Shown here: positions 11,701-21,461 of the stretch, piece by piece
Layout of the letters: every line of letters begins with the position of its first letter
Numbering within the stretch: the first letter of the stretch is position 1
NCBI GenBank assembly: GCA_004335835.1
Contig: RWJK01000842.1
Coordinates: forward strand, 437 to 28,691
DNA length: 28,255 nt
Source of the DNA: Scenedesmus sp. ARA3
Taxonomy: Eukaryota; Chlorophyta; Chlorophyceae; Sphaeropleales; Scenedesmaceae
Direction of reading: 5' to 3'
The notes under the pieces: model-generated
The model's database searches: none
What the model saw: the letters and a program-made list of their open reading frames with translations, nothing else
Told to the model about the DNA's origin: nothing
Translations under genes and position numbers: made by a program

Positions 11701-13098
11701 CGCTTCTTCGGCTGCGCTGCCGCTGCCGGCACTACTGCTGCTGCTGCTCCTGCTGCTGCTGGCTTGCTGTTGGGCAGCGGCCGTCCGGCCTCTTTTGGCT
11801 TGCGGCTGGCTTGCTGCAGCGGCGTGATGCCATCACGCAGGCTGTCTAGGATAAGTTGGGAGCGCAGCGGCTTTTGCTCGCGGCGCTTGGACTGCCGCCG
11901 CACTGCTGCGGGCACCGCACTGTCGTCTGCGGCCTGCATACAACAAAGGAGGCAGGCGAGTGACAAGTGGATTAGTAGACGAGGAGTTGGGAGCGCAGAG
12001 GCTTTGGCTCGCGGCGCTTGGACTGCCTGCGCACTGCTGCTGGCACCGCACTGTCGTCTGCGGCCTGCAGGCGGGTAATATAAGGATGTGTGAGGTGTAT
12101 CTGTGGATGTATATGTTCTGGGTGCATACGTTCTGGTTGGAGGGAGAGCCTTGGGCAGGCCAGAGTGTGTGTGAGTGACATGTGGGTGGTACAGCAGGGC
12201 ATGTTGCATGTTTACTTGCCTGTGCTCAGAAAGGCTCCTTTATAGGGATAAGAGCGGAAGGTGATGGTTAAGCGTGTTGCGTGCACTGCGGCTGCTTCTG
12301 TTGCCAAGTACAGGCACTGCTGGTTGACAGCTCATGCTAGCAGGAACTGGCAATTCATTTGATTGCAGCACTGGCAGCTTCACTGAACACTGCTGATGCG
12401 GGTGCTGGTGCTGGTGCTTTCGCTGGTGCTTGCACGCTGCAGCCAGTGCTGCAGCAGTCAAGTGCAGGGCATAGTGTTGCAGCAAACCAAGGTCAGAGCG
12501 TTGTATAAGCCTGCCAGGCAGCCGCACCTTGTCCAGCACGAAGAGCTCCTCATCCTTGAGCGTCTGCACTGCAGGCTCACGCTGCTGCTTGTGGCCCTCA
12601 TCCTGCAGGAACGTCTCAATCTGCAGCCGCAGCACCAGCACGGAATCAGCAGAAGTTGAGGCAAGCAGCAGCATGCTTGGCACCTGTGCGTTGGGCAACT
12701 GGCAGCTGGTGCATGCGCCTGGGCATCAGCTGCTGCTGCTGCTGCTGCAGCACTTGGCTGCCGCTGCGGCAGCGGCCAGCTGCTGCTGCTGCTGCTGCTG
12801 CTGCTGTGTGTTGAGCACTGGCAGCTGGTGCATGTGCCTTGGCATGAAAGCTAAGCAGCCAGGCTGGAAGCAAGGCTAGCCACATCATGCAGTAAAGAGC
12901 TGTATGGTTTCAAACGGTCTGATAACATTTGCTGCAGCTGCACAACGCTGTATTGCTGTTGTGCATGCTGCAGGCAAAGCCTGACTGCCTGCAGTGCTGC
13001 TGCTGGTGGTGCCTCTCTGCACTTACCTCTGAGGCATCGATGTTCTTGCGCCAAGCTTTCTTGCCCTTCCTGCTGGTTTTTGTTTTGGGACCTCCCAT
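8702..13098 (-). CDS. NOP53: Ribosome biogenesis protein NOP53 (GLTSCR2 family)
   Basis: Six exons: 13098-13027, 12620-12528, 11933-11681, 11368-11027, 10381-9993, 9199-8702; phases match and total 1647 nt, about 548 aa. The N-terminus (KTKTSRKGKKAWRKNIDASE) is the family signature. Exon 2 ends DEELFVLDK, containing LFVLD, which fits the LFx-hydrophobic-D arch-interacting motif used by Nop53 to recruit the helicase Mtr4 and the exosome to pre-60S particles. Exon 4 carries AVEVDLPGCSFNPEYEAHQ (family: AVEVAHPGASYNP). Exon 5 has an acidic patch, then KTRKDRNKEARKKQQELEAE. Exon 6 ends with DRFKALQKRGLIEPRKRAG, the conserved C-terminal block. NOP53 acts in nucleolar late 60S maturation, including 7S rRNA processing. 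Introns hold extra copies of pieces of exons 3, 4 and 6. Upstream it faces the SET-protein gene about 400 bases away. Confidence 0.92.
9090..9765 (-). repeat. Five tandem copies of the start of NOP53 exon 6
   Basis: The acceptor plus first codons of exon 6 (CTGCAG|GTGGTGAAGCAGG on minus) recur five times. The coding copy starts at 9199. Intronic copies have their junctions at 9298 (short), 9452 (long, covering about 105 bases up to the residues DQIGT), about 9560 (short, junction GTGCAG) and about 9759 (short, with a deletion that shifts frame). All keep an AG|GT junction. The first extra copy is in frame with the real exon. Confidence 0.9.
9831..9860. repeat. (CACTG)n pentanucleotide microsatellite
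   Basis: Five perfect CACTG units followed by one imperfect unit (CATTG), inside the intron between NOP53 exons 5 and 6. Confidence 0.9.
10540..11088 (-). repeat. Three copies of the 3' end of NOP53 exon 4 with donor
   Basis: The last 60 or so bases of exon 4 (encoding KEELAPKAPSLFAPAG) and its GT donor occur three times. The coding copy ends at 11027. Intronic copies end at 10788 (donor GTGGGG) and 10680 (donor GTGGGT). Flanking intron sequence is also duplicated: 10540-10735 resembles 10885-11090, an offset of about 343-350 bases, so the original repeat unit spanned intron and exon. Confidence 0.85.
11854..12067 (-). repeat. Duplicated 5' part of NOP53 exon 3
   Basis: Positions 11985-12067 are a close copy (about 90% by eye) of 11854-11936, offset 131 bases. 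Both encode AADDSAVPAAVRRQSKRRE after a CAG acceptor. In the upstream copy (junction at 12064) the frame runs into a stop near 11972, so only the downstream copy (exon start 11933) continues into the rest of the protein. Confidence 0.9.
12698..12845. repeat. 29-bp direct repeats flanking CTG tracts in NOP53 intron 1
   Basis: 12698-12726 and 12817-12845 are near-identical (starting ACTGGCAGCTGGTGCATG). They flank two CTG tracts separated by a GC-rich palindrome (GCTGCCGC-T-GCGGCAGC). This lies in the first intron of NOP53. Confidence 0.8.
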
Positions 13099-13499
13099 GG
13101 CTTCCTACTGCGTGCGAAGGATAAGAGCGATGGATAGGCGGGCGGGTGACGGAAACTTACGGGCAGCCGGTGGCGTTATGGTGTTAGGAAGGCTCAATCA
13201 CAATGGTGCGGTGAAAACATATGATGCGAGTGAGTTGTTTGGTCTTTGGCCCGCACGCAAGGACCTCTCATCGAGCAGCTGTCACTTGCCAATGTTATTG
13301 ACGGCTGCTGACTGTCCTTTCTCTTCTGCTTTCTTCTGCACCGCCCAAAAGCCAAACTCCACTGCCACCTGCCAGCCAAACCGTTCAAGGAACGCTTCTA
13401 CGTGTTGCAACTGAACTGCTGGTCACCAGCTACTGCTGTAAGCCACGCCAGCCTGCAGCATTAGCAGGAGTACTGCACACGTGCTGCCTGGCAACCCCC
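13099..13499. promoter_or_regulatory. Shared divergent promoter region of NOP53 and the SET-protein gene
   Basis: The NOP53 start (13098, minus) and the SET-protein start (13500, plus) are 401 bases apart, head to head. Both promoters and 5' UTRs must lie here or in upstream introns. I see no clear TATA box. Confidence 0.5.
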
Positions 13500-14262
13500 A
13501 TGGATGCATTGCTGAGCTGGGCAACGGCACAGGTGATGGATTAATATTTGAGTTGTCGGTTTCCTGCAAATATGCTGCGCAGCATTCAGCTGCTCGTGCT
13601 GGCGGTTGCAGCTGGCACTGCTGTTTGTGCATATGTGACTGCCGCAGCTGCTGCCACAGCATCATAACACATCACGTGCGTGCTGCCGCAACAGGGTGCA
13701 GCGTGCAAGGTGGCTACAAAGCAGGAGCATCCACGCAAGTTCTTTGCAGCAGCAGACATATCGCCAGGAGGTGGGCAGCAGCTGGCTACAAATGGTCTCA
13801 ACCAGCTGCTGGTGCACACATTTGGATTGCCACACCTCCCACAGCCTCTGCTGCTGCATAGCTATAGCAGCTGTCTTCTATGAGTTTACAACGGAACTAC
13901 CGCACTGCTGCTGCTGCAGATGCCGCGTTCAGCATACCCACACAGATGCTGCTTCATGGCTCCCTGGCGCTCTCGGAGCAGCAGTATGGGGCGGCCTTCA
14001 GGTGGGCAGCGAAACGATGGTGCCGCAATGGTGGAACATCTTCATATTACACATTATGTGACATTTGTGAATTGTCAGAGGGTCCTTGTGCCACAGCAGC
14101 AATACGGGCCGGCTGTCAGGTGAGGCCCGGTCGCCAGCTCAGCATAGGCATTCACAGCTGTCACACTTTCCTGCAACAGCAGACATAACAGTTGCATAGC
14201 AACTTCAACGGCAGCATGTGGCAGACCATCTGCTTTGTTGCAGCAGATGTATCAACTGCTGC

Positions 14263-14349
<87 letters not shown>

Positions 14350-15859
14350 AGGGCACTGCTGCGTGAGCTGGGTCCTGGTGTGTGCGACAGCCGCAGCCTG
14401 CTGGTGCTGCTGCTGGTGGTGGAGCGGGCCAAGGGGGCTGCCTCAGCCTGGGCGCCATACATCGACATGCTGCCACAGCAGTACGGTGAGGCTGTGCTGC
14501 AGCTTGGGGTCTCATATGTCCCAGCTGGAAGTTTGTGTTTGACCGCTGTTTGACTGCTGGAGCGGGCCAAAGGGGCTGCCTCAGCCTGGGCGCCATACAT
14601 TGACATGCTGCAACAGCAGTACGGTGAGCAGCACGATAGATTGTAGCGTTACATGATGTTATTGACAGTATGACATGTGTAACACATGACAAAACGCCAG
14701 ATGCCTGTCAGGTGAGTGGCGGCATTCCATGCGCAGGAGCTTTCTTAACTTGCCAGCTGCCTGGCACTTGTTTTGCGGAATATACACAGCCTGCTGGTGC
14801 TGCTGCTGGTGGTGGAGCGGGCCAAGGGCCAGGCCTCAGCCTGGGCGCCATACATCGACATGCTGCCACAGCAGTACGGTGAGCAGCACGATATGGGTTA
14901 CTGTTACATGGTTTTGTTTTTAAATGGTGTGTGTAACACATGGCAGAATGTCATAAGGCTGACACGTGAGTGACAGCATGTCGTGTGCAGGTGTTTGCTT
15001 GCGTTGTTGGTTGCTGAGCACTGTTCCGCCAAATGTAAGTAGCCTGCTGCTGCTGGTGGTGGAGCGGGCCAAGGGCGCTGCTTCAGCCTGGGCGCCATAC
15101 ATTGACATGCTGCCACAGCAGTACGGTGAGCAAACGGATACGGATGTAGCGTCATGTTGCGTCATGTAGCGTCATGCAGACGAAGCCACATCTCATATGT
15201 AGCGCCACATCTCATATGTCCTGGCTGGAATTTGGTGTTCGACTGCTGGAGCAGGCCAAAGGGGCGGCCTCAGCCTGGGCGCCCTACATTGACATGCTGC
15301 CACAGCAGTATGGTGAGCAGCACGATGCGGTGTATCGTGATGTACTTTTTATGCTTGATGCATGCAGCAGAGCCACATGATATGCTGCTGCTGCTGTCAC
15401 TGCCATGCGGACGACCCCTTCTGGTGGTCACATGTCGAGCTGTCCCTGCTGCAGGGCAGCCGGCTGACTTGTCCTGCTGCTACTGCTGCTGCTGCTGCTG
15501 CTGCTGTCATTGTCATGCAGATGACCCCTTCTGGTGGTCACCTGATGAGCTGGCGCTGCTGCAGGGCAGCTGGCTGCAGCAGGCCGTGCAGCGCTACACA
15601 GCACGCTAATTTGCCGTGCTGCTGCTGGTGCTGCTGCTGCTGCTGCTGCTGCTCCTGCTGCTGCTGCTGTTGCAGACGACCCCTTCTGGTGGTCACCTGA
15701 TGAGCTGGCGCTCTTTGGTCAACTGCTCTTTGGTCAACTGCTTGGGTTTTTTTTGTGTAGTTGTTGCATCTCTGGTATCAAGAGGTCACAGTACTACGAC
15801 TTCTTGTGTGAAGAAACGTATGTGTTGCTGCTGCAGGGCAGCACGTTGACTTGCTCTGC

Positions 15860-15916
<57 letters not shown>

Positions 15917-16052
15917 TGTTGCAGATGACCCCTTCTGGTGGTCACCTGATGAGCTGGCGCTGCTGCAGGGCAGCAGGCTGCAGCAGGCCGTGCAGCGCTA
16001 CACAGCAGGCCTCACCCAGCTACACAGCTGGATGCAGCGCCTAGAACAACTG

Positions 16053-16148
<96 letters not shown>

Positions 16149-16503
16149 ACAGAGGCACCAGATGCAAGCAATGCTTCACGTGTCAAACAAACGCTGCTGA
16201 GCAGTGCTCTTGGCGGTTGGGGTTTGACTCTGGAGGCGGTCAAATGGGCTCGGTCAGCAGTCTGGTCAAGAGCCTTCACTATCAGGGGCCTGAATGTAAC
16301 AGAAGATGACAGCAGCAGCAGCAACAGTAACCTTGGCAGCAGCTTGCACACAGCAGGGGCTGGCAGTGGTGATGATGTTGCAGGAGGTTGCTCGGCAGCC
16401 GGCAGCAGCAGTGCTGCTGCTGTTGTTGCGCTGGTGCCAGTGCTGGATATGTGTGACCACCACCCTGATCAGAGAGTGAGCTGGCGGGTGGTTGATGCAC
16501 CAG

Positions 16504-16537
<34 letters not shown>

Positions 16538-17021
16538 CGACTTGAGCATGCAGGTACAGAGGCAGGCTGGGCAGGGACAGGGTGAGCAGCTGACGCCGCC
16601 GACGCCGCAGCAGCAGCAGGTCTTTCAGTTCACCACACTGAAGCCAGTAGCCAAGGTATGTTCGTTCTCGTGCTGCAACCGGTGTAATGCTTTCAAGCAG
16701 TTCAACGCTGTGTGTGTTGGCCCCAGGTGTCTGCGTGAGCCTGTGGCCTGCATGGTTGTAGACCTGGTGTTGAAGTCTGCCCTCTTCTGGGTTGAGTCAT
16801 GGGCTTGATGCCAGTCCATATGCGCACTTGCTGCTGGTCATGGTGCTTGCTGCATGCAGTGCGTCATGCAGTGTCCGAAGCTGCATCAGCACTGCTGTGA
16901 GCAGTTGACTGCCTACATGCCTGCCTGTTTGCCTGTGTGCAGTACAGCAGTGCATTGCCTGCATGCAATGAGCTGCAACACATGCTGGCTTGATCTGCCG
17001 CTGATCTGCTGCTGCTGCTGA

Positions 17022-17058
<37 letters not shown>

Positions 17059-18053
17059 TGTGCTAGGGTGACGAACTCTTCAACAACTATGGTGAGCCGT
17101 GTGAAGTGTCACCCGCAATGCATTGAATCTAGCTCAACACAGTTATGGAACCCTGCTGCATCTGCCAAATATCTGATGTCGCTGAGTTCCTCAGTGACCT
17201 TCAGGACAACACGCTTGCACAGCAGCATGTACACAATGCAGACAGCAGGTACAGCTCCTGCAAGCTGCCTCACAGGCGTGCGTTTCCGGGTGCGGTTGCT
17301 CAGACCGCCTGGGCTGCTGCCTACTGTCCTTTTGTACGCGGCCGCCTCAACCTTCGCTGCTGCCGCCACTGCTGCTGCAGGCAGCACCAAGCCCAACGAG
17401 GAGCTGCTGCTGGGCTACGGCTTCGTCCTGCAGGCAAACCCGAATGACAGCTTCCTCGTCAGCATCAGCAGCAGGCCGGCGGCAGCAGCAGCAGCAGCAG
17501 CAGCAGCTGCAGCGAGTGTGCATGTCCCGCCCAATACTGACCCAGCCGCTACTGCCACAGCAGCAGCAAGTACAAACCCTCCTGTTGCTGATCCATCAGA
17601 TGAAGACATAAATGCATTAGAGCATGGCTTAGGAGAACAAGAAGCAGAAGAGGGTCCAGGGGCAGAAGCAGCGTGTGATGACTCAGCAGTTTGGCAGCAG
17701 CGCCTGGCAGTCATAGCAGCAGCAGGCTTGCGACTAGAAGTGCCGATCAGTGAGCAGCAGCCACTGCCACAGCAGCTGCTGGACGTGCTGCTGCTGGCAA
17801 CTGCAGTGCCAGCATGGCAGCTGCCACAGCTACTCGCTGCTGCCCAAACCCAGCAGCAGCAGCAGCAGCAGCAGCAGAGTCAGGGAGAGGTTGCTGTTAC
17901 CGCCAGTGGGCTGCAGTTGTATGCTGCTGCATCAGCAGGGCAGAAGCTGGCTGTGCTGCAGCAGCTGCAGCAGCAGCTGACTTCAAAGCTGAAAGGCATG
18001 CTGCCTGAACAGCAGCTGCAACAGCAGCTGCAACAGCAGCTGCAACAGCTTCT

Positions 18054-18090
<37 letters not shown>

Positions 18091-18524
18091 GCCAGGCTGG
18101 CAGCAGTGTATGTGCTGTCTCAGCAGCATGCCTTGAAAGCAGCGCTTGCTGCAGTAGATTTGGCAGTCACTGAGCTGCTGGTTGCTGCTGCTGCAGGCAC
18201 GACAGCAGCAGCAGCAGCAAGCACCTCATCTGCCTCTGCTGGCGGCAGCAGCAGACAACAGCAGCAGCAGCAGCTGGAAAGCCTCTCAGGGCTCAGTCAG
18301 ATACGGCTGGGTTCAGGTTTCAGCTGGTGTGGGTCCTGCAGGGTTTTGAGCACAAGTCAAACCCTAGCAGCTGGCAGCATGTTGATGCAGGTGCCTCTAG
18401 AGGACTGCTTAGCTGGCAGTAATGAGCAGCAGCTGGTGCTGCAGCTTATGCTGGCAGTGGCAGGCTTGCCAGAGCAGCAGCAGCAGCAGCAGCAGCAGGG
18501 TGCTGCGGCGTACTACAGAGCCTG

Positions 18525-18555
<31 letters not shown>

Positions 18556-19017
18556 TTTCTGCCGTGGTGGCTGGAGGAGCAGCACCAAGAGCTGCTGATG
18601 CTGCTGCAAGGTATGACATGACTTTTGGATGCAAGCGTTCGATCAACCTGCTGGTTGAGGCCGGCAATGATGGCTTGGGCTCCAGGCCGCTTGGCATGAC
18701 TTGAACTAATGCATACAACCAATTTGCATGAGCACCCTGCATGTGTGGTAGTGCGCGCAGATATGTGTTGCTGCTGCTTCAATGGTGCCCGTTGACAAAA
18801 GGAACAGAGGCTGTCCCATCATGCTGACAGCTCTTGTTGCATTGTCCTGGACGCTGTGGATGTCTATACGGTACCTGAGCACATCAGCAGCACCAGGATG
18901 TGTCATGCTGCCTCTTGTGTGTCTGAATCGCATCTCAACCAGCCAACTCCAGATGCCGGCTCTATACACATGTTGTGTACTCCAGGTGCAATGTCATGAA
19001 TGCATGTTGCTTGCATC

Positions 19018-19053
<36 letters not shown>

Positions 19054-19145
19054 ACCTTTTCTGCTGCAGACACCCCTGCGGGGCAGCTGCTGCTGGAGGC
19101 GTCAGAGGAGCTGCAGGAGCACTTCCAGCAGCTGCTGCAGCACTG

Positions 19146-19235
<90 letters not shown>

Positions 19236-19893
19236 CAACAGCACTGAACATGCAGACCAGCAGCAGCAGCAGCACTCGCAGCTGCTGGGGCTGCTACGCA
19301 GTGACCAGCAGGCAGCGCTGCAGCTGTTCGCATGGGCGTCCAGGCTGGTGCAGCAGGCTGCGCTGCCGGTGACAGCTGGCGGCAGCCAGCAGCTGCTGTT
19401 GGTCCCTACTTTGGAGGCGCTGCCCAAGGTACGACTGTACAGCTATGAGTAGGCCGCTCCTGTCGCTGTTTTTACTCCACATCCTTTTTTGCCATCTTTT
19501 GCTTGATGGGTCCTTTGCAGTTTGTATATCATACGCCTGAGAGCTTTGCTTGTGTCTAAGCCATCTATCTCACATGCATCTAACAAGGTGCTGCCATGGC
19601 TTGTCCTGGCAGCAGGTCAGCAGTCCGTTGCGACCGTCGGTGAGAATTTCACACTGTGCAGCTGCAGTCACACAGAAGTTCACACTGTTACGCTGCAGTT
19701 GTGATGAAGGTCACGCTGCCTGCTGCACTTGTAGGGGAGTTCACGCTGCCGCGCTGCAGTTGTAGTGAAGTTCACGTTTCTCTGCTAAGTTCGTTGTGGA
19801 TTTCACGCTGCACTGCTGCGTCACTTGCAGGAGCTGCGGAGCCTGTTGATGACAGCAGCATGCAGCAGCGCTGGCTCAAGTGACACATCACCA

Positions 19894-19939
<46 letters not shown>

Positions 19940-20868
19940 CGCTGTCTGGAGCCATTGTAACAATCGCAGCCACCCGCAACCTGCCAGCAGGACTGCACCT
20001 CAACAGCAGCGGCAGCAGCGGCAGCAGCGGGGACAGCCTCACCAACCGTCCCATCAGCTGCCAGCAGCTGCTAGTAGAGCAAGGACCTGCTGCGTTAGCT
20101 GCTGCTGCTGCTGCTGCTCAGCATGCCCAACTTCATCAACAAACCTCAACAACACCACCAGCAGCAGCAGCATCAGGAGCAGCAAACATCAGAGCATTGC
20201 TGCGCAGCCTGGGTGGCATGCAGCATGTGTATGAAATGGTGGTGTGCCCTGCTGAGGGTGACCCCCTGAGGCCCCTGAAGCTGCAGCTGCTGGCTGCTGC
20301 TGGCCTAGGCCTCAGCCACTGCTTTACTCTGCCAGTGGACTATACATTAGCACAGTCAGCAAGTGATACTGTAGATGATAAGCAGCAGCAGCAGGGTTGG
20401 CAGCAGCAGCACCTGATGGCTGTGCTTTCGGCCATGGCAGTAGCGCTCTGTGACGATGAGCAGCTGCTGCAGCCGGCAGCAGTGCAGCAGATTGCGCGGC
20501 AGTGGCAGCAGGCGCTGGCTGCTGCTGCTGGCGGCTCGGCAGCAGCAGTGTCGTCGACAGCCGGCATGCTGCTGGAAGATGGTTCTGCTCCTGGTGCTGC
20601 TGCTGGTGCTGCTGCTGGTGCTGCTGCTGCTGGTGCTACTGCGCTAGCAGGGTCCAGAACTGAAGGAGGCAGTGGCACAGCATGCATGCACATGACTGCT
20701 GCTGCTGCTGCTGCTGCTGGGGCTAGGGGTGATGCATGGGAGGAGCTTAAAGGCCGGCTGCTGAAGTGTTATGGCAAGGCTTGCAGGAAGCAGCTGGCAC
20801 AGGCCTTCAAGGCAGATGCAGCAGCAGTGGCAGCAGCGCTGCAGGAGCTGCAGGAGCTGCCACATATT

Positions 20869-20910
<42 letters not shown>

Positions 20911-21267
20911 CCAGCACAAGAAGGAGCTGTGGAGCCAGGTGCAGCTGTGGAGGTGTCACTGCAGCAGCAGCAGCAGCAACAGCGGGCTAGCTGCAGCAGT
21001 GCATGTGCTTGCAGCTGCCATGGCCAGCAGAGCGAGGCTGGTGGCAGTGGTAGCACAACAGGGGTAGCTGTTGATCAAGCAGCAGCAGCAGCGGCGGCAG
21101 CTGGTGTGAGGATCTATTTGGAAGGCCAAGCAGCTGTGCTGCAAGCGTGGGCAGCGCACCTGCAGGGCCTGGGTGGCAGCAGCAGCGGAAAGGCAGCCGG
21201 TAGTAAGCAGGGCAGCGGCCGAGCAGCAGCAGGGAGCAAGAAAGCAAAGAAGCAGCGGCAGCAGTAG
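13500..21267 (+). CDS. Tandem SET / Rubisco-LSMT-like protein with two SET-substrate-binding units
   Basis: Nine exons: 13500-13532, 13695-13770, 13920-14001, 14352-14485, 15925-16655, 17067-17091, 17381-18610, 19070-19428, 19831-21267; 4107 nt, about 1368 aa. Unit 1 reads as an LSMT/SETD3/SETD6-type SET domain: MDALLSWATAQGAACKVA, AAADISPGDAAFSIPTQMLL, SAWAPYIDMLPQQYDDPFWW, WARSAVWSRAFTIRG, LVPVLDMCDHHPDQ (286-287 are Asp-His where the family has Asn-His), GDELFNNYG (25-nt microexon) and EELLLGYGFV (Tyr373, the catalytic position). A substrate-binding region follows (IAAAGLRLEVPI). Unit 2 starts about 660 (LAAGSMLMQVPLEDCL, FLPWWLEEQHQELLMLLQ) but lacks the NH and Tyr motifs; its C-terminal region (PLKLQLLAAAGLGLSHCFTL) is recognisable. 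The family methylates lysines or histidines on proteins. Runs of 31 Gln (about 153) and 29 Ala (about 797) interrupt it. Target unknown. Confidence 0.83.
14268..14348. repeat. (CTG)27 tract in front of SET exon 4
   Basis: An uninterrupted run of 27 CTG units ends three bases before the acceptor of exon 4 (CTGCTGCAG|GG, exon start 14352). It occupies the place of the pyrimidine tract. Confidence 0.95.
14396..15317 (+). repeat. Five tandem copies of SET-protein exon 4
   Basis: The segment encoding ERAKGAASAWAPYIDMLPQQY and its GTGAG donor occurs at 14396-14491 (in the exon used, donor after 14485), 14555-14629, 14790-14885, 15043-15130 and 15242-15317. All five keep the donor. Copies 3 and 4 have an AG directly before the first codon (exon starts 14790 and 15043) and an open frame. 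Copies 2 and 5 share a different upstream flank (TCATATGTCC) and lack a usable acceptor, which suggests a two-step duplication history. Confidence 0.9.
15396..16010 (+). repeat. Four tandem copies of the start of SET-protein exon 5
   Basis: The segment encoding DDPFWWSPDELALLQGS recurs at about 15410 (acceptor AG changed to GCG, diverged end), 15521-15609 (acceptor intact, ends in a TAA), 15676-15715 (acceptor intact, truncated) and 15925 onward (coding). A further fragment (TGCTGCAGGGCAGCA) lies near 15830. CTG tracts stand before most copies. Confidence 0.9.
16056..16145 (+). repeat. (CAG)30 coding for polyglutamine
   Basis: Thirty uninterrupted CAG codons followed by one CAA, inside exon 5 of the SET protein. 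The run falls between the LQGS segment and the WSRAF segment of the first SET domain, so it must loop out of the fold. Confidence 0.97.
19147..19233 (+). repeat. (GCT)29 coding for polyalanine
   Basis: Twenty-nine uninterrupted GCT codons in exon 8 of the SET protein, giving about 29 Ala in the second, degenerate SET unit. It is the same repeat family as the intronic CTG tracts, read in the Ala frame. Confidence 0.97.
19648..19830 (+). repeat. Six 31-bp tandem repeats ending at the exon 9 acceptor
   Basis: Units begin TTCAC(A/G)CTG or a close variant at 19648, 19679, 19710, 19740, 19771 and 19802, spacing 30-31 bases. Several contain GCTGCAG or TTGTAG, so each unit carries a possible acceptor. 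The last unit supplies the real one (CACTTGCAG, exon from 19831). Confidence 0.9.
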
Positions 21268-21429
21268 GGTTCACCCATCAGAATACTGTAGTACTGTAGT
21301 CCTCCATATAATAAGGATCCTGCCAGACCTGTTGCAGGATGGGCTGCAGCTGGTGCTGCATTCAATGATTGTCCTAGCTGGTGTTTAGTTCAACTGACCC
21401 AGCTGGTGTTCAGTTCAACTACCAAGTTG

Positions 21430-21461
21430 GTAGCGCCGCAGCCAAATGGCTGCGGCGCTAC
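21430..21461. repeat. Perfect 15-bp inverted repeat (hairpin)
   Basis: Positions 21430-21444 (GTAGCGCCGCAGCCA) and 21447-21461 are exact reverse complements with AA between. The stem is GC-rich and lies about 160 bases after the SET-protein stop. It could be an RNA hairpin in the 3' UTR or the remnant of a foldback element. Confidence 0.9.

Noticed and set aside
13572..13667. Short plus-strand frame starting MLRSIQLLVLAVAAGTAVCAY, like a signal peptide, just before the SET gene
   Set aside because: It ends in TAA after 31 codons. It lies inside the 162-base intron needed to join MDALLSWATAQ (13500-13532) to GAACKVA (13695), a join that fits the SETD/LSMT N-terminus and keeps phase.
14085..14125. 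Possible extra copy of the SET exon 3 end (CAGCAGCAATACGGGCCGG, then CAGGTGAGG)
   Set aside because: It resembles the exon end at 13977-14007 and has a donor, but similarity is short and partly due to CAG repeats; kept as suggestive only.
14205..14606. Minus-strand frames rich in Gln or Ser across the CTG tract (also 15998-16351 and 19052-19333)
   Set aside because: Antisense reading of triplet repeats gives open frames in every phase; no domain is present and the plus strand has a coherent gene.
17068..18621. Long open frame taken as one exon from 17068
   Set aside because: The SET motifs GDELFNNYG and EELLLGYG are separated by 289 bases of non-family sequence with GTGAGC and CTGCAG at the right phase. 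An exon of 25 nt plus an intron (17092-17380) explains it better.
19522..19630. Possible extra exon after TTTGCAG at 19521
   Set aside because: In the needed phase it runs to TAA within 13 codons and offers no donor before the stop; the direct join 19428 to 19831 keeps phase.
19648..19830. CRISPR-like array (31-bp regular repeats)
   Set aside because: Units are contiguous with no spacers, diverged, and sit at an intron end in a eukaryotic gene; they are ordinary tandem repeats.
18100..21267. Second SET unit as a separate gene
   Set aside because: The first unit's substrate-binding region and the start of the second unit share one uninterrupted frame in exon 7, with no stop, promoter or poly(A) signal between them.
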